Assembly (NCBI RefSeq): GCF_004570865.1
Contig: NZ_SPQS01000006.1
Coordinates: 248,001-312,000, forward strand
Direction: 5' to 3'
Source of the DNA: Bradyrhizobium frederickii
GTDB taxonomy: Bacteria > Pseudomonadota > Alphaproteobacteria > Rhizobiales > Xanthobacteraceae
Length of the DNA: 64,000 nt
The position numbers and the translations under genes were made by a program. The notes under the pieces are model-generated. The model saw only the letters and a list, made by a program, of their open reading frames with translations, did no database searches and had not been told where the DNA came from. Positions 34,158 through 42,082 of the stretch are shown piece by piece; position 1 is the first letter of the stretch; every line of letters begins with the position of its first letter.

Positions 34158-34165
34158 TGCATGCA
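34158..34165. promoter_or_regulatory. Third TGCATGCA element (GntR operator candidate)
   Basis: AAGTGCATGCACA lies 47 bases before the SnoaL-like start and 95 bases before the deaminase-like start at 34260, in their divergent promoter region. A related AAGTGCACAC follows at 34191-34200. The match to the elements at 32754-32878 is limited to the core. Confidence 0.45.
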
Positions 34166-34259
34166 CATTTTTTGAACAGTGGAGCGACATAAGTGCACAC
34201 AATCTGGAGCTGCCTGCTCCTTCAGCTTCGGCTAGGTTGCCGAAGCTGAATCCGACGCC

Positions 34260-35516
34260 ATGGCCACCGAGACCGCCTTCGACCTGATCTTCCGCAACGC
34301 GCTGTTGCGCTCATCCGCCGCACCCGTCGATATCGGCGTGAAGGGCGGCCGCATCGCCGCGATCGAGCCGAAGCTGACCTGCGAAGGGCTTGGCTGCGAG
34401 GCCGTCGAGGTGGAGGTCGGCGGCCGCCTCGCCCTGCCCGGCTTCGTCGATACCCACATCCATCTCGACAAGGCCTGCCTGCTCGGCCGCTGCGGGCACG
34501 ATCACGGCAGCGTCTCGGAAGCAATCCGCGCCGTCGCCGGGATGAAAAAGGATTTCACCGTCGAGGACGTCTACGCGCGCGGCGCAAGAGTGCTCGAACG
34601 CGCCATCGTGCACGGCACCACGCGCATGCGCACGCATGTCGAGATCGATCCGCGCATCGGCTTGCGCGGCTTCGAGGCGATCAAGTCGCTCAAGCGCGAC
34701 TACGCCTGGGCGGTCGACCTCGAACTCTGTGTCTTCCCGCAGGAGGGCCTGACCAACGATCCCGGAGCCGAGGAACTGCTGATCGAGGCGCTGCGCAGCG
34801 GCGGCGAGGCCATCGGCGGCTGTCCCTACATGGACACCGACCCGAACGCGCATCTCGGGCGCATCTTCGATCTCGCTGAGGAATTCGACGTCGACATCGA
34901 CCTTCACCTGGATTTCGATCTCGATCCGTCCTGGTGGCATCTCGACGAAGTCTTGCGGCAGACCGAGCGGCGCAACTATCACGGACGGGTCGCGATCGGC
35001 CATGCGACAAAACTCTCGGCCCTGCCGCCGGAGCGGATGAGAGCTGCTACCGCGCAACTGGCAAGAGCCGGCGTCGCCGTCACCGTGCTGCCCGCGACGG
35101 ATCTCTATCTGATGGGCCGCGAGGCTACCCACAACGCGCCGCGCGGGCTGACACTCGCCCACAAGCTCGCGGGCGATGGCGTCGTGTGCTCGGTCGCGAC
35201 CAACAACGTGCTCAATCCCTTCACGCCGTTCGGCGACGCCTCGCTGCTGCGGATGGCGAACTTCTACGCCAATGTCGCGCACGCCGCGGTGACCGATTTC
35301 GACACCTGCCTCGATCTCGTGACCGAACAGCCGGCGCGGCTGATGAACCTCGCCGATTACGGCATCAGGGTCGGAAATCCCGCCGATCTCATCGTGCTCG
35401 ATACGACGGATAGCCGCTTTGCTGTCGCCGAGCTGCCTGATGTCGTGATGGGCTTCAAGCGCGGCCGGCAGACCTTTGAGCGGCAGCGGCCCACCCTGTT
35501 CCGGCCCGGAACCTGA
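34260..35516 (+). CDS. Cytosine deaminase-like amidohydrolase
   Basis: The 418-residue protein contains FVDTHIHLDKACLLGRC, the cytosine-deaminase-type HxHLDK motif, then TRMRTHVEIDPRIGLRG, DIDLHLDFDLDPSWWHLDE, VAIGHATKLSALPPE and LPATDLYLMGR. These supply the expected metal and catalytic residues. The C-terminus (NPADLIVLDTTDSRFAVAEL) is the usual small beta domain. The probable reaction is hydrolytic deamination of a ring amine; members also act on isocytosine, isoguanine and triazines. It is the second amidohydrolase of the GntR region; the substrate is not determined. Confidence 0.87.
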   Translation: MATETAFDLIFRNALLRSSAAPVDIGVKGGRIAAIEPKLTCEGLGCEAVEVEVGGRLALPGFVDTHIHLDKACLLGRCGHDHGSVSEAIRAVAGMKKDFTVEDVYARGARVLERAIVHGTTRMRTHVEIDPRIGLRGFEAIKSLKRDYAWAVDLELCVFPQEGLTNDPGAEELLIEALRSGGEAIGGCPYMDTDPNAHLGRIFDLAEEFDVDIDLHLDFDLDPSWWHLDEVLRQTERRNYHGRVAIGHATKLSALPPERMRAATAQLARAGVAVTVLPATDLYLMGREATHNAPRGLTLAHKLAGDGVVCSVATNNVLNPFTPFGDASLLRMANFYANVAHAAVTDFDTCLDLVTEQPARLMNLADYGIRVGNPADLIVLDTTDSRFAVAELPDVVMGFKRGRQTFERQRPTLFRPGT

Positions 35517-35717
35517 ACGCTTTTCCAGTCGAAACACCGACGGTAAAATCGTCGGGAAACGCAGCCGAGCGCAGGACATTTCGCGCTTATTTCGCTGCCG
35601 ATCTCCCCCCAGCCCGGTAGAATCCCGGACCGTAGCGGTGCGCATTGAACAAGAGGCCGTCCGGATCATACTAAGGGGGCGCTCTGAACCAGCCGTGTTC
35701 AGTGGGGAAGTCTGTCT

Positions 35718-36038
35718 ATGTTCAACGCCTTCAGTAGCATCGATTATCGCTCCATTCGGGCCGACACACCTGCGGAAACCGCCGTCAAGCGACTGAACGG
35801 AATCGGCGAAGTCCTGTCGGACCTCGATATCTCGACGATCCACACGCAGGACGACATGACCCGCGCGCTCTGGACGCTCGATACCGCCGACAAGTGCATC
35901 CGCATGATCGTCTCGGAGTTCCGCACCACGCCCGCCAAGGAGCAGGTTGTCTGCAAGGCCAAGAGCCTGGTCGATGCGATCGAGCTCGCGCGCGACGAAA
36001 TCTCGAACTATCGCGACGGCCGCAGGGTCTTGAGCTGA
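35718..36038 (+). CDS. Hypothetical protein (106 aa)
   Basis: The protein starts MFNAFSSIDYRSIRADTPAE, with GGGGAAG 9 bases upstream. It is helical and soluble, with no signal or membrane segment (GIGEVLSDLDISTIHTQDDM, CIRMIVSEFRTTPAKEQVVC). I do not recognise a family. It stands alone between the deaminase-like gene and the convergent meta-cleavage operon. The 200 bases upstream show no other gene. Confidence 0.68.
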   Translation: MFNAFSSIDYRSIRADTPAETAVKRLNGIGEVLSDLDISTIHTQDDMTRALWTLDTADKCIRMIVSEFRTTPAKEQVVCKAKSLVDAIELARDEISNYRDGRRVLS

Positions 36039-36054
36039 ACGCAGGCGCTCGGCG

Positions 36055-36969
36055 TCAGCGCTTGATCTTCGCCAATATCCGGTCTGCCTCGGTGCGCCAA
36101 TCGGCGCTGCGGGCGAACTCCTTGGTGCCCCTGGCGCCGAACAGCCGTTCGTCGGCGAGATCGGCCACCCACGCTTGCCGTTCGGCAGTACCTTGCGCGG
36201 ACCATGGTGTCAGCCCCGCCTCGCGCACGGTCTCGGCGACCTCCCGCACCTCTTCGGCACGCCGGCGGCCGTGCTCGATCACGCGCTGGAAGAAATAGGC
36301 GCCCTGCTTCTCCCAGTTGATCCCGGGAAACGTCTCCGCGAGCGAGGCCAGCACCGCATCCTCGACCCCATAGGCGCGCGCGGTGGTGAAGCTTTCGATG
36401 ACCATGGCCTCGAGGCCCTTGATCATGATGCTGCGGCACATCTTCACCGCGGAGGACACGCCGAGCTCATCGCTCGCAACCTTCGCCGCAAAGCCGATCG
36501 CATTCAGAAGCGGCTCGATTTCCCTCGCGCCGGGGCCGCCGAGCAGCAGCGGCACCTTGATGCGATAGGGCGGCACCGAGGTCATCACGGCGCCCTCGAC
36601 ATAGCGACCGCCTCCACCATCAATCAGGGCCGCCGCGCGCTGCTTGGCGCCGGGAGAGGCCGAATTGAAATCGAGGAACCAGGTGCCCTGGTTGAGCGCG
36701 GCGGCACAGGCCTTCGCCACCGGCACGGCCTGGCTGGCGGTGACGGCGGAGATGAGGAAGTCGGATTTCGCAGCCAGCTCGGCGTGCGAAGCCGCGAGCG
36801 CCACACCGAATTCTGCCGCATGCTGCTTCAGCGAGGCGCCCTGCTCGCTTCCGAGCTTGATGTCGTAGGCTGACACCTTGATATCCTGCTGGCGCAAATC
36901 CTCCGCCAGAATCCGGCCAACCTCGCCATACCCGACCAGCCCGATCTGCCAGCGCTTCGGATCCGCCAT
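36055..36969 (-). CDS. NAD(P)-dependent oxidoreductase, 6-phosphogluconate/3-hydroxyisobutyrate dehydrogenase type (DUF1932)
   Basis: The 304-residue protein opens RWQIGLVGYGEVGRILAEDL, with Rossmann motif GYGEVG. YDIKLGSEQG follows, then DFNSASPGAKQRAAALIDGG, the substrate loop region, and a C-terminal DUF1932-type helical domain. The start at 36969 gives the canonical N-terminus. It is the last gene of the LigI/GalB/LigK-like operon, 4 bases after the binding-protein gene. The reaction is unknown. The Eubacterium barkeri 2-(hydroxymethyl)glutarate dehydrogenase belongs to the same superfamily, but the operon context here argues for an aromatic-acid role. Confidence 0.82.
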   Translation of the reverse strand: MADPKRWQIGLVGYGEVGRILAEDLRQQDIKVSAYDIKLGSEQGASLKQHAAEFGVALAASHAELAAKSDFLISAVTASQAVPVAKACAAALNQGTWFLDFNSASPGAKQRAAALIDGGGGRYVEGAVMTSVPPYRIKVPLLLGGPGAREIEPLLNAIGFAAKVASDELGVSSAVKMCRSIMIKGLEAMVIESFTTARAYGVEDAVLASLAETFPGINWEKQGAYFFQRVIEHGRRRAEEVREVAETVREAGLTPWSAQGTAERQAWVADLADERLFGARGTKEFARSADWRTEADRILAKIKR

Positions 36970-36973
36970 CAGT

Positions 36974-37843
36974 TCAATCCTCGTGTCGTGTCGTGTCGTC
37001 GAACAGCTCCTCGACCCCATAGCGGCGCGGGATCAGCGACTGCTGGAAGGCGTAGTCGACGATCAGCTCGAGCGGCTTCCTGTTGGCCTCGATCCCGAAC
37101 GGAAGGAGATCGGGTGCTGCCGCAGGCCCCATCTGTTCCTTGTTCCGCTTGAGCAGATCATAAACGCCCGCGACCACGTCAGGACGCGACTTCGCGAGCT
37201 TCTCAGTCACCACCACGAGATGATTGACCGGCACGACGCCGCGCCGGGCGTACCATCTGGCGGCTTCCGCGGCCGGGTCAGGGAATAGAGGCTTGAGCCT
37301 GGGATCATCCGAGGTCTCGCCAAGCACGGCATCGAGCTCGCCGTCGAGCAGCATCTGAAGGATCTTCTTGTCCTTGGGCGCGCGCTCGGTGGTGTCGACA
37401 TATTCGGCGACGTGCGGATCCTCGAAGGTGATCCAGCGGATCTTGTCGAGATTGACGCCGTAATCGTTGGCGAGGATCCCCCTGATCCAGGCGCCTGTCG
37501 TCGTGGTGAACGAGCGGATGCCGACGCGCCTGCCTTCGAGATCGGTCGGCCCGAGCAATCCACGTGCGGGATCGTAGAGCGCGTAGGAATGCTGGAAACG
37601 GCCGAGCATGGTCGCCGGCAGCAGCACCAGCGGCTTGCCATGCGCCTTCGCCATCAGATAGGTGACGATCGCCATCTCGCAGACGTCGAAGGCCTGCTCG
37701 CGCACCATCGGCTTGAACGCCGTGTTGGTCGGCGTGTACGCGATGAAGTCGAGATCAAACAGCTCGGAGCGGAGCTCGCCGCTCTTGACCGCCTGCACAT
37801 GGCGGTGGCTTCCGAGCACGGCCTTCAGCTTGAGACGATCCAT
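36974..37843 (-). CDS. Pht5/NMT1-like binding-protein-fold protein (4,5-dihydroxyphthalate decarboxylase or substrate-binding type)
   Basis: The 289-residue protein begins MDRLKLKAVLGSHRHVQAVK and has no signal peptide. RRVGIRSFTTTTGAWIRGIL and FDVCEMAIVTYLMAKAHGKP are typical of the group that includes 4,5-dihydroxyphthalate decarboxylase and related periplasmic-binding-protein-fold enzymes. The lack of a signal sequence favours a cytoplasmic enzyme over a transporter component. It lies between LigK-like and oxidoreductase genes, so decarboxylation of an aromatic acid is plausible; which acid is unknown. Confidence 0.72.
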   Translation of the reverse strand: MDRLKLKAVLGSHRHVQAVKSGELRSELFDLDFIAYTPTNTAFKPMVREQAFDVCEMAIVTYLMAKAHGKPLVLLPATMLGRFQHSYALYDPARGLLGPTDLEGRRVGIRSFTTTTGAWIRGILANDYGVNLDKIRWITFEDPHVAEYVDTTERAPKDKKILQMLLDGELDAVLGETSDDPRLKPLFPDPAAEAARWYARRGVVPVNHLVVVTEKLAKSRPDVVAGVYDLLKRNKEQMGPAAAPDLLPFGIEANRKPLELIVDYAFQQSLIPRRYGVEELFDDTTRHED

Positions 37844-37867
37844 CCGCCCGCTCCGCTTGTCTTCGCC

Positions 37868-38551
37868 TTAGACGTCTTCGGGATTGTCGACATAGACGAG
37901 CCCGGCCTTCGCCAGCGCCTCGCGCATGTTGTACATGTCGAGGCCCAGCTCGCCGGAGGCGAGGCGCTCGCGCTTGCCGCCCTCGTCCGCGTTGCGCTTT
38001 TTCGCCTTGTCGGCGACCTCCGCCGCGTAGCGCTTCGGCACCACCACGACGCCGTCGTCGTCAGCGACGACGATGTCGCCGGGATCGACGTTGACGCCGG
38101 CACAGACCACGGAGACGTTGACCGAGCCGAGCGTCGCCTTGACCGTGCCCTTGGCCGAGACCGCGCGCGACCAGACCGGAAATCCCATCTCGTGCAGCGC
38201 TTTGACGTCGCGGCAGCCGGCATCGATGATCAGCCCTTGCACACCGCGCGCCTGAAGCGAGGTCGCGAGCAGCTCACCGAACATGCCGTCGGTATTGTCG
38301 GTGGTGCAGCCGACGACGAGGATGTCGCCCTTCCTGCACTGCTCGACGGCGACATGGATCATCCAATTGTCGCCGGGCTGCGCCAGCACGGTGACCGCGG
38401 GACCGGCAATCGAAGCGCCCGGCCAGACGGGCCGCAAGTAAGGCTTCATCAGGCCGAGACGGCCATAGGCCTCGTGCACGGTCGAGACACCGTACGCGGC
38501 CATCCCGGCGGGATCGGCACGCTTGATGTGGCGAACGACGACCGGCTTCAT
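37868..38551 (-). CDS. ligK: 4-carboxy-4-hydroxy-2-oxoadipate aldolase-like protein (RraA fold)
   Basis: The 227-residue protein starts [20 protein letters not shown]; the ATG overlaps the stop of the GalB-like gene (ATGA). Segments [40 protein letters not shown] and [20 protein letters not shown] match the RraA/HMG-CHA aldolase family, with the metal-binding Asp of the GCRD motif. The family enzyme splits 4-carboxy-4-hydroxy-2-oxoadipate to pyruvate and oxaloacetate, the last step of protocatechuate/gallate 4,5-cleavage. Operon context with LigI- and GalB-like genes strongly supports this assignment. Confidence 0.88.
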   Translation of the reverse strand: MKPVVVRHIKRADPAGMAAYGVSTVHEAYGRLGLMKPYLRPVWPGASIAGPAVTVLAQPGDNWMIHVAVEQCRKGDILVVGCTTDNTDGMFGELLATSLQARGVQGLIIDAGCRDVKALHEMGFPVWSRAVSAKGTVKATLGSVNVSVVCAGVNVDPGDIVVADDDGVVVVPKRYAAEVADKAKKRNADEGGKRERLASGELGLDMYNMREALAKAGLVYVDNPEDV

Positions 38552-39261
38552 GCCAGCTCCTCCGCAACCGTCGGGAACAGGCGTTGATAGGCCTCGCCAT
38601 AGGTCATTGGCACGCCGGTGTTGCGGCTGCCCTGGATGCCGCGATTGAGGGCGACGCGCTCGTAATAGCCCCACAGATGCTTCTGCGCGGCCAGGATCTG
38701 GAACGCCTCGTACTTCTCCTTCCAGACCTCGTCGATCTTGAGGAGGAGGTCCGGCTTGTAGTTGCATTGCTCCGGCTGGTGCGGCTCGAACAGGAACACC
38801 GGCGGCGCGGCATATTTGTACTGCGCGCCGGGCTTATGGCCCATCGCCTGCGCGACCACGCGCGTCTCCTGCGCGAAATGAGCCGCATTCGGATGGTCGA
38901 AATTATAGGGATCCTCCAGCGCGTGCGTCAGCACGAAGCTCGGGTTCAGCTCGCGGTAGATGTCGACCATGCGGTCGAAATGCGCCTCGGTGAGCTTCAG
39001 TGGATAGTCGCCGCAGTCGAAGAACTCGATCTCGGCACCCAGCAGCTTCGCCGCGCGCTCCGCCTCGTCCTTGCGCCCTGCCTTGACCGATTCCAGCGTC
39101 GCGCCCTTCTCCTTCCAGGCGAACTGGCTTTCGCCACGTTCGCCGAAGGACAGGCAGACGATCTTCATGCGATAGCCCTTCTTCGCATGCAGCGCGATAG
39201 CGCCGCCGGCGCGCCAGACGAAATCGCCGGGATGGGCGGTGACGACGAGACCTGTCTTCAT
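38548..39261 (-). CDS. galB: 4-oxalomesaconate hydratase, GalB type (PIG-L fold)
   Basis: The 237-residue protein opens [20 protein letters not shown], then [38 protein letters not shown] and [19 protein letters not shown]. These match Pseudomonas GalB as I remember it. PIG-L deacetylases have AHPDD; here the first Asp is Gly (AHPGD), leaving the zinc-binding Asp but not the usual catalytic one. That suits a hydratase. It hydrates 4-oxalomesaconate to 4-carboxy-4-hydroxy-2-oxoadipate. It lies between the LigI-like and LigK-like genes. Confidence 0.85.
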   Translation of the reverse strand: MKTGLVVTAHPGDFVWRAGGAIALHAKKGYRMKIVCLSFGERGESQFAWKEKGATLESVKAGRKDEAERAAKLLGAEIEFFDCGDYPLKLTEAHFDRMVDIYRELNPSFVLTHALEDPYNFDHPNAAHFAQETRVVAQAMGHKPGAQYKYAAPPVFLFEPHQPEQCNYKPDLLLKIDEVWKEKYEAFQILAAQKHLWGYYERVALNRGIQGSRNTGVPMTYGEAYQRLFPTVAEELA

Positions 39262-39312
39262 GGGACGAACTCCCTTCTTTCGTTTGTAGGCATCAAATTG
39301 ATCGCGGCCCCT

Positions 39313-40197
39313 TCATTGGTCGAAGCCAAACAGGCGCGCGGGATTGTCGACAAGAATCTTCTGCTGAAGCTCCGGCTCCGGCGCGAACAGCGGGATCAGA
39401 TCGACGAGGTCTCCATCGTTCGGCATCGCCTTGACGTTGGGATGCGGCCAGTCCGTGCCCCAGATGACGCGGTCGGGCGCCGTCTCGACGATCTTTCGTG
39501 CGAACGGCACCGCATCGGTAAACGGCGGACCGGCCGAGGACACCCGCTCCGAGCCGCAGATTTTGACCCAGCATTTCTCATCGCGCTGCATCAGCTCGAT
39601 CAGTATCCTGAACGGGAGCTGGTCGAGCCCCTCGGCGGCCTTCACCCGCCCCATATGGTCGATCGTGTAGCTCAGCGGCAACTTTGCCAGCATGTCGGCA
39701 TAGTCCGGCAAGTCGATCGCGTCGAAATGCAGGTCGATGTGCCAGCCGAGCGGCGCGACCATGGCGATGACGCGGTCGAACACGCCCTTGTCGGGCACGC
39801 CGCCGAGATGGCGGACGAAATTGAAGCGGCAGCCGCGGAAGCCGCCCTCATGCAGCACGCGAAGCCCGCGCTCGGTGCTGGTGTCGTCGATATTGGCGAC
39901 CGCGCGATAGGCGCCGTTGCTCTCAGCGATCGCATCGAGCGCGACCGTATTGTCGGTGCCGTGCACGCTGGCATTGACGATGACCGCGCGCTCGACGCCG
40001 AGCTTGGCATGCAGCACGCGAAAATCCTCGAGCGGCGCGTCCGGCGGCGTGTAGGAACGATCCGGCGCATAAGGATATTTCGCGCCGGGCCCGAAGATGT
40101 GGCAATGCGCGTCGCAAGACAGCTTCGGCAGCTTGAACTTCGGCGTGCGCGTGTTCGGATCGGGCGGCGGAATGGTCGGCGTGTACATCATCGTCAT
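39313..40197 (-). CDS. ligI: 2-pyrone-4,6-dicarboxylate lactonase-like amidohydrolase
   Basis: The protein has 294 residues from the ATG at 40197. KLSCDAHCHIFGPGAKYPYA carries the HxH metal motif, and AVIVNASVHGTDN, CRFNFVRHLGG, WHIDLHFDA and YTIDHMGRV follow. VIWGTDWPHPNVK supplies the catalytic Asp of the TDWPHP motif. These match LigI, which opens 2-pyrone-4,6-dicarboxylate to 4-oxalomesaconate without needing a metal (family knowledge). It is the first enzyme gene after tetR in the operon. The exact start among several nearby ATGs is uncertain. Confidence 0.88.
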   Translation of the reverse strand: MTMMYTPTIPPPDPNTRTPKFKLPKLSCDAHCHIFGPGAKYPYAPDRSYTPPDAPLEDFRVLHAKLGVERAVIVNASVHGTDNTVALDAIAESNGAYRAVANIDDTSTERGLRVLHEGGFRGCRFNFVRHLGGVPDKGVFDRVIAMVAPLGWHIDLHFDAIDLPDYADMLAKLPLSYTIDHMGRVKAAEGLDQLPFRILIELMQRDEKCWVKICGSERVSSAGPPFTDAVPFARKIVETAPDRVIWGTDWPHPNVKAMPNDGDLVDLIPLFAPEPELQQKILVDNPARLFGFDQ

Positions 40198-40229
40198 CAG
40201 GTGAGCCCGCCGAAGCGAGACCGCTTGTT

Positions 40230-40940
40230 TCAAGTCTTGCTGCCGACGACCGGCCGGCGCCGTGCCGGCGCGGCATGATCGAGCGGCGGCGCCTGGAACG
40301 CGGCAACCGTCGCCTGCACCAATTGCTCGATGGCAGTAGCGGCATCGCCGCCGTCGGCCTCGCCGCGCGACAGGCGCGAAACGCGGTCCGGCGTCACCAG
40401 TGAATAATAGAGCGCGCCGAGCAGGAAGTGGCTGCGCCAGACGATCTCGGTGCGCGGAATGTGCGGCAGGCTTTCGTGGACCGCATCGATGAAGGCGTGG
40501 CTGGTGTCGTCAAAGGTCTGCGCGATGATCTTTCGCGCGACCTCGTTACCTTCGGCCGACATCACGGCGCGCAGCCGCGTGAAGCGCGCCCCGCCACCGG
40601 CGAGATCGCTGCCCGAGGTGAAGGCTGGCACCACATAGGCGCGCACGATCGCTTCCAGCCGGTCCTGCAGATCGCGCACGCGCCTGGCGGCCGCGAGCAG
40701 CTCCGAACGGCGCAGATTCATCGGCCCGCAATGGCGCCGATAGATCTCCAGCAGCAGACCGTCCTTGGTCTTGAAATGATAGGTCACGCTGCCGGGATTG
40801 GCCCCGGCCGCGTGCGCGATGTCGCGCACCGAGACGGCATTGAAGCCGTTGGTGGCGAACAGCTCCTCGGCCGCGGCGAGGATGGCCTCGCGCATATTCG
40901 GCTTGCGGGCCGTTTCCCTGCTGGTGGGCTTGCGTACCAT
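40230..40940 (-). CDS. TetR family regulator of the meta-cleavage operon
   Basis: The 236-residue protein starts MVRKPTSRETARKPNMREAI. The HTH is in GFNAVSVRDIAHAAGANPGS, with VTYHFKTKDGLLLEIYRRH after it, in the style of AtzR/PsrA-like TetR proteins. The C-terminal region holds the ligand pocket. The gene is the first of the operon continuing to 36055, 32 bases before ligI-like. A perfect inverted repeat 4 bases before its start suggests autoregulation of the whole operon. Confidence 0.9.
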   Translation of the reverse strand: MVRKPTSRETARKPNMREAILAAAEELFATNGFNAVSVRDIAHAAGANPGSVTYHFKTKDGLLLEIYRRHCGPMNLRRSELLAAARRVRDLQDRLEAIVRAYVVPAFTSGSDLAGGGARFTRLRAVMSAEGNEVARKIIAQTFDDTSHAFIDAVHESLPHIPRTEIVWRSHFLLGALYYSLVTPDRVSRLSRGEADGGDAATAIEQLVQATVAAFQAPPLDHAAPARRRPVVGSKT

Positions 40941-40944
40941 GTCA

Positions 40945-40962
40945 TTTGTACTATCGTACAAA
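40945..40962. promoter_or_regulatory. TetR operator candidate
   Basis: TTTGTAC-TATC-GTACAAA is a perfect 7-4-7 inverted repeat directly before the tetR ATG. An 18-base palindrome at this position is typical of an autoregulatory TetR site. The ATG-proximal placement implies repression close to the transcription start. Confidence 0.7.
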
Positions 40963-41146
40963 AGATCAGGTCTCGTCAACAAAAACCACGACCTGCGGAA
41001 CGGCTTGGAGAACCGCACAGGCGCGAAGACCCTCAAGGAGAGGGCTGGGAAATTGCTGCACGTCAACGCAACAATATGGACAAAGCGTCATTTGTGTTTT
41101 GCACGGCTGTGCGCGAGCACGGTCTGGAGAGCACAGAGGACGATGA

Positions 41147-42070
41147 ATGAGCAAACCCGCATTGTTGAGACTTCATCGCTGGATCACTCTGGTCTTCGCC
41201 CTTCCCTTGCTCGCGATCATCGTCACCGGCCTGATCCTGTCCGTCGAGCCCCTCGTGCAAACGAGTAGCATGAGCGGGGCCGCAATCGAGGCCGGCCGTG
41301 TCGTCGAGCTGGTGAGGCGATACGATCCCGACGGCAAGGCGCGTGGGCTCTCCATCGACGCGGGCAGCCACAGCATGACGCTCCGGGGCACCAATGTGCC
41401 GGCGATCGATCTTGCAACCGGCGAAGCCATCTCGGCGGGGTCGACCCTGTCCAATGTCTTCCTCTGGGCGCGGTTCACGCATGAACGTCTCATGGGACAG
41501 GCCTGGCTGGTGACGGCGTCCACGCTGGCCATGGTGATCATCATGCTGCTCGGCATCGTCATGGGATTGCCGCGGCTGCGCAACACGCTGTCGGGATGGC
41601 ATAAGGGGACCGCCTGGTTCACGCTGCCGCTGATCCTGCTCAGTCCGCTGACCGGCCTGTGCATGGCGTTCGGCCTGACATTCCAGAGTGGCGCTGCTCC
41701 GGCCGCAGCCGGCCGCCCTCTGGCCCTGCCGGACGCGATCCGCATGGTCGCAGCCTCGCACGAGCTGTCGCATGTGATCTCGATCGGCACGCGCGGCGGC
41801 CGCATGATGGCGAGACTTTACGACGGCGGCGAGCTGCGCGCCTATGCGGTCACGTCGTCCGAGGTCGCCCCCCTGCCGCGCAACTGGCCACGCCTGATCC
41901 ATGAGGGAAACTGGTCGGCCCTGATCGCCGCGCCACTCAACTTCGTGACGTCGATCGCGCTGCTGACCCTGCTGTCGACCGGCCTCCTGATCTGGGCGCG
42001 GCGAACGCTGCGCAAGCGGCGACCGCGCACGGAGGGGCCGGCCGACGCGGCAATGGTCGGCGCCGGCTGA
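41147..42070 (+). CDS. PepSY-associated transmembrane protein (PiuB-like)
   Basis: The 307-residue protein starts MSKPALLRLHRWITLVFALP. The LHRWxG-like first helix, WARFTHERLMGQAWLV, LSGWHKGTAWFTLPLILLSP and a last helix near TSIALLTLLSTGLLIWARR give four predicted helices, with histidines suited to heme or metal binding. PepSY-TM proteins of this type are often linked to iron uptake or to ferric reductase activity (family knowledge). No iron gene is adjacent here, and no Irr-like box was noticed upstream. Confidence 0.83.
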   Translation: MSKPALLRLHRWITLVFALPLLAIIVTGLILSVEPLVQTSSMSGAAIEAGRVVELVRRYDPDGKARGLSIDAGSHSMTLRGTNVPAIDLATGEAISAGSTLSNVFLWARFTHERLMGQAWLVTASTLAMVIIMLLGIVMGLPRLRNTLSGWHKGTAWFTLPLILLSPLTGLCMAFGLTFQSGAAPAAAGRPLALPDAIRMVAASHELSHVISIGTRGGRMMARLYDGGELRAYAVTSSEVAPLPRNWPRLIHEGNWSALIAAPLNFVTSIALLTLLSTGLLIWARRTLRKRRPRTEGPADAAMVGAG

Positions 42071-42082
42071 TCGCGCGGAGAG

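Noticed and set aside
34311..35843. 510-codon open frame opposite the cytosine deaminase-like gene
   Set aside because: No motifs, and the plus strand carries a complete amidohydrolase active site.
36055..36969. Possible 2-(hydroxymethyl)glutarate dehydrogenase completing the nicotinate pathway
   Set aside because: It shares only the superfamily with the Eubacterium barkeri enzyme. It lies in the TetR-led aromatic operon and lacks the GTATAC operator.
40945..40962. TTTGTAC...GTACAAA as another nicotinate-regulon operator
   Set aside because: It resembles CGTTTGTACAC at 48350, but its 7-4-7 spacing differs and it sits directly before a tetR gene; autoregulation is simpler.
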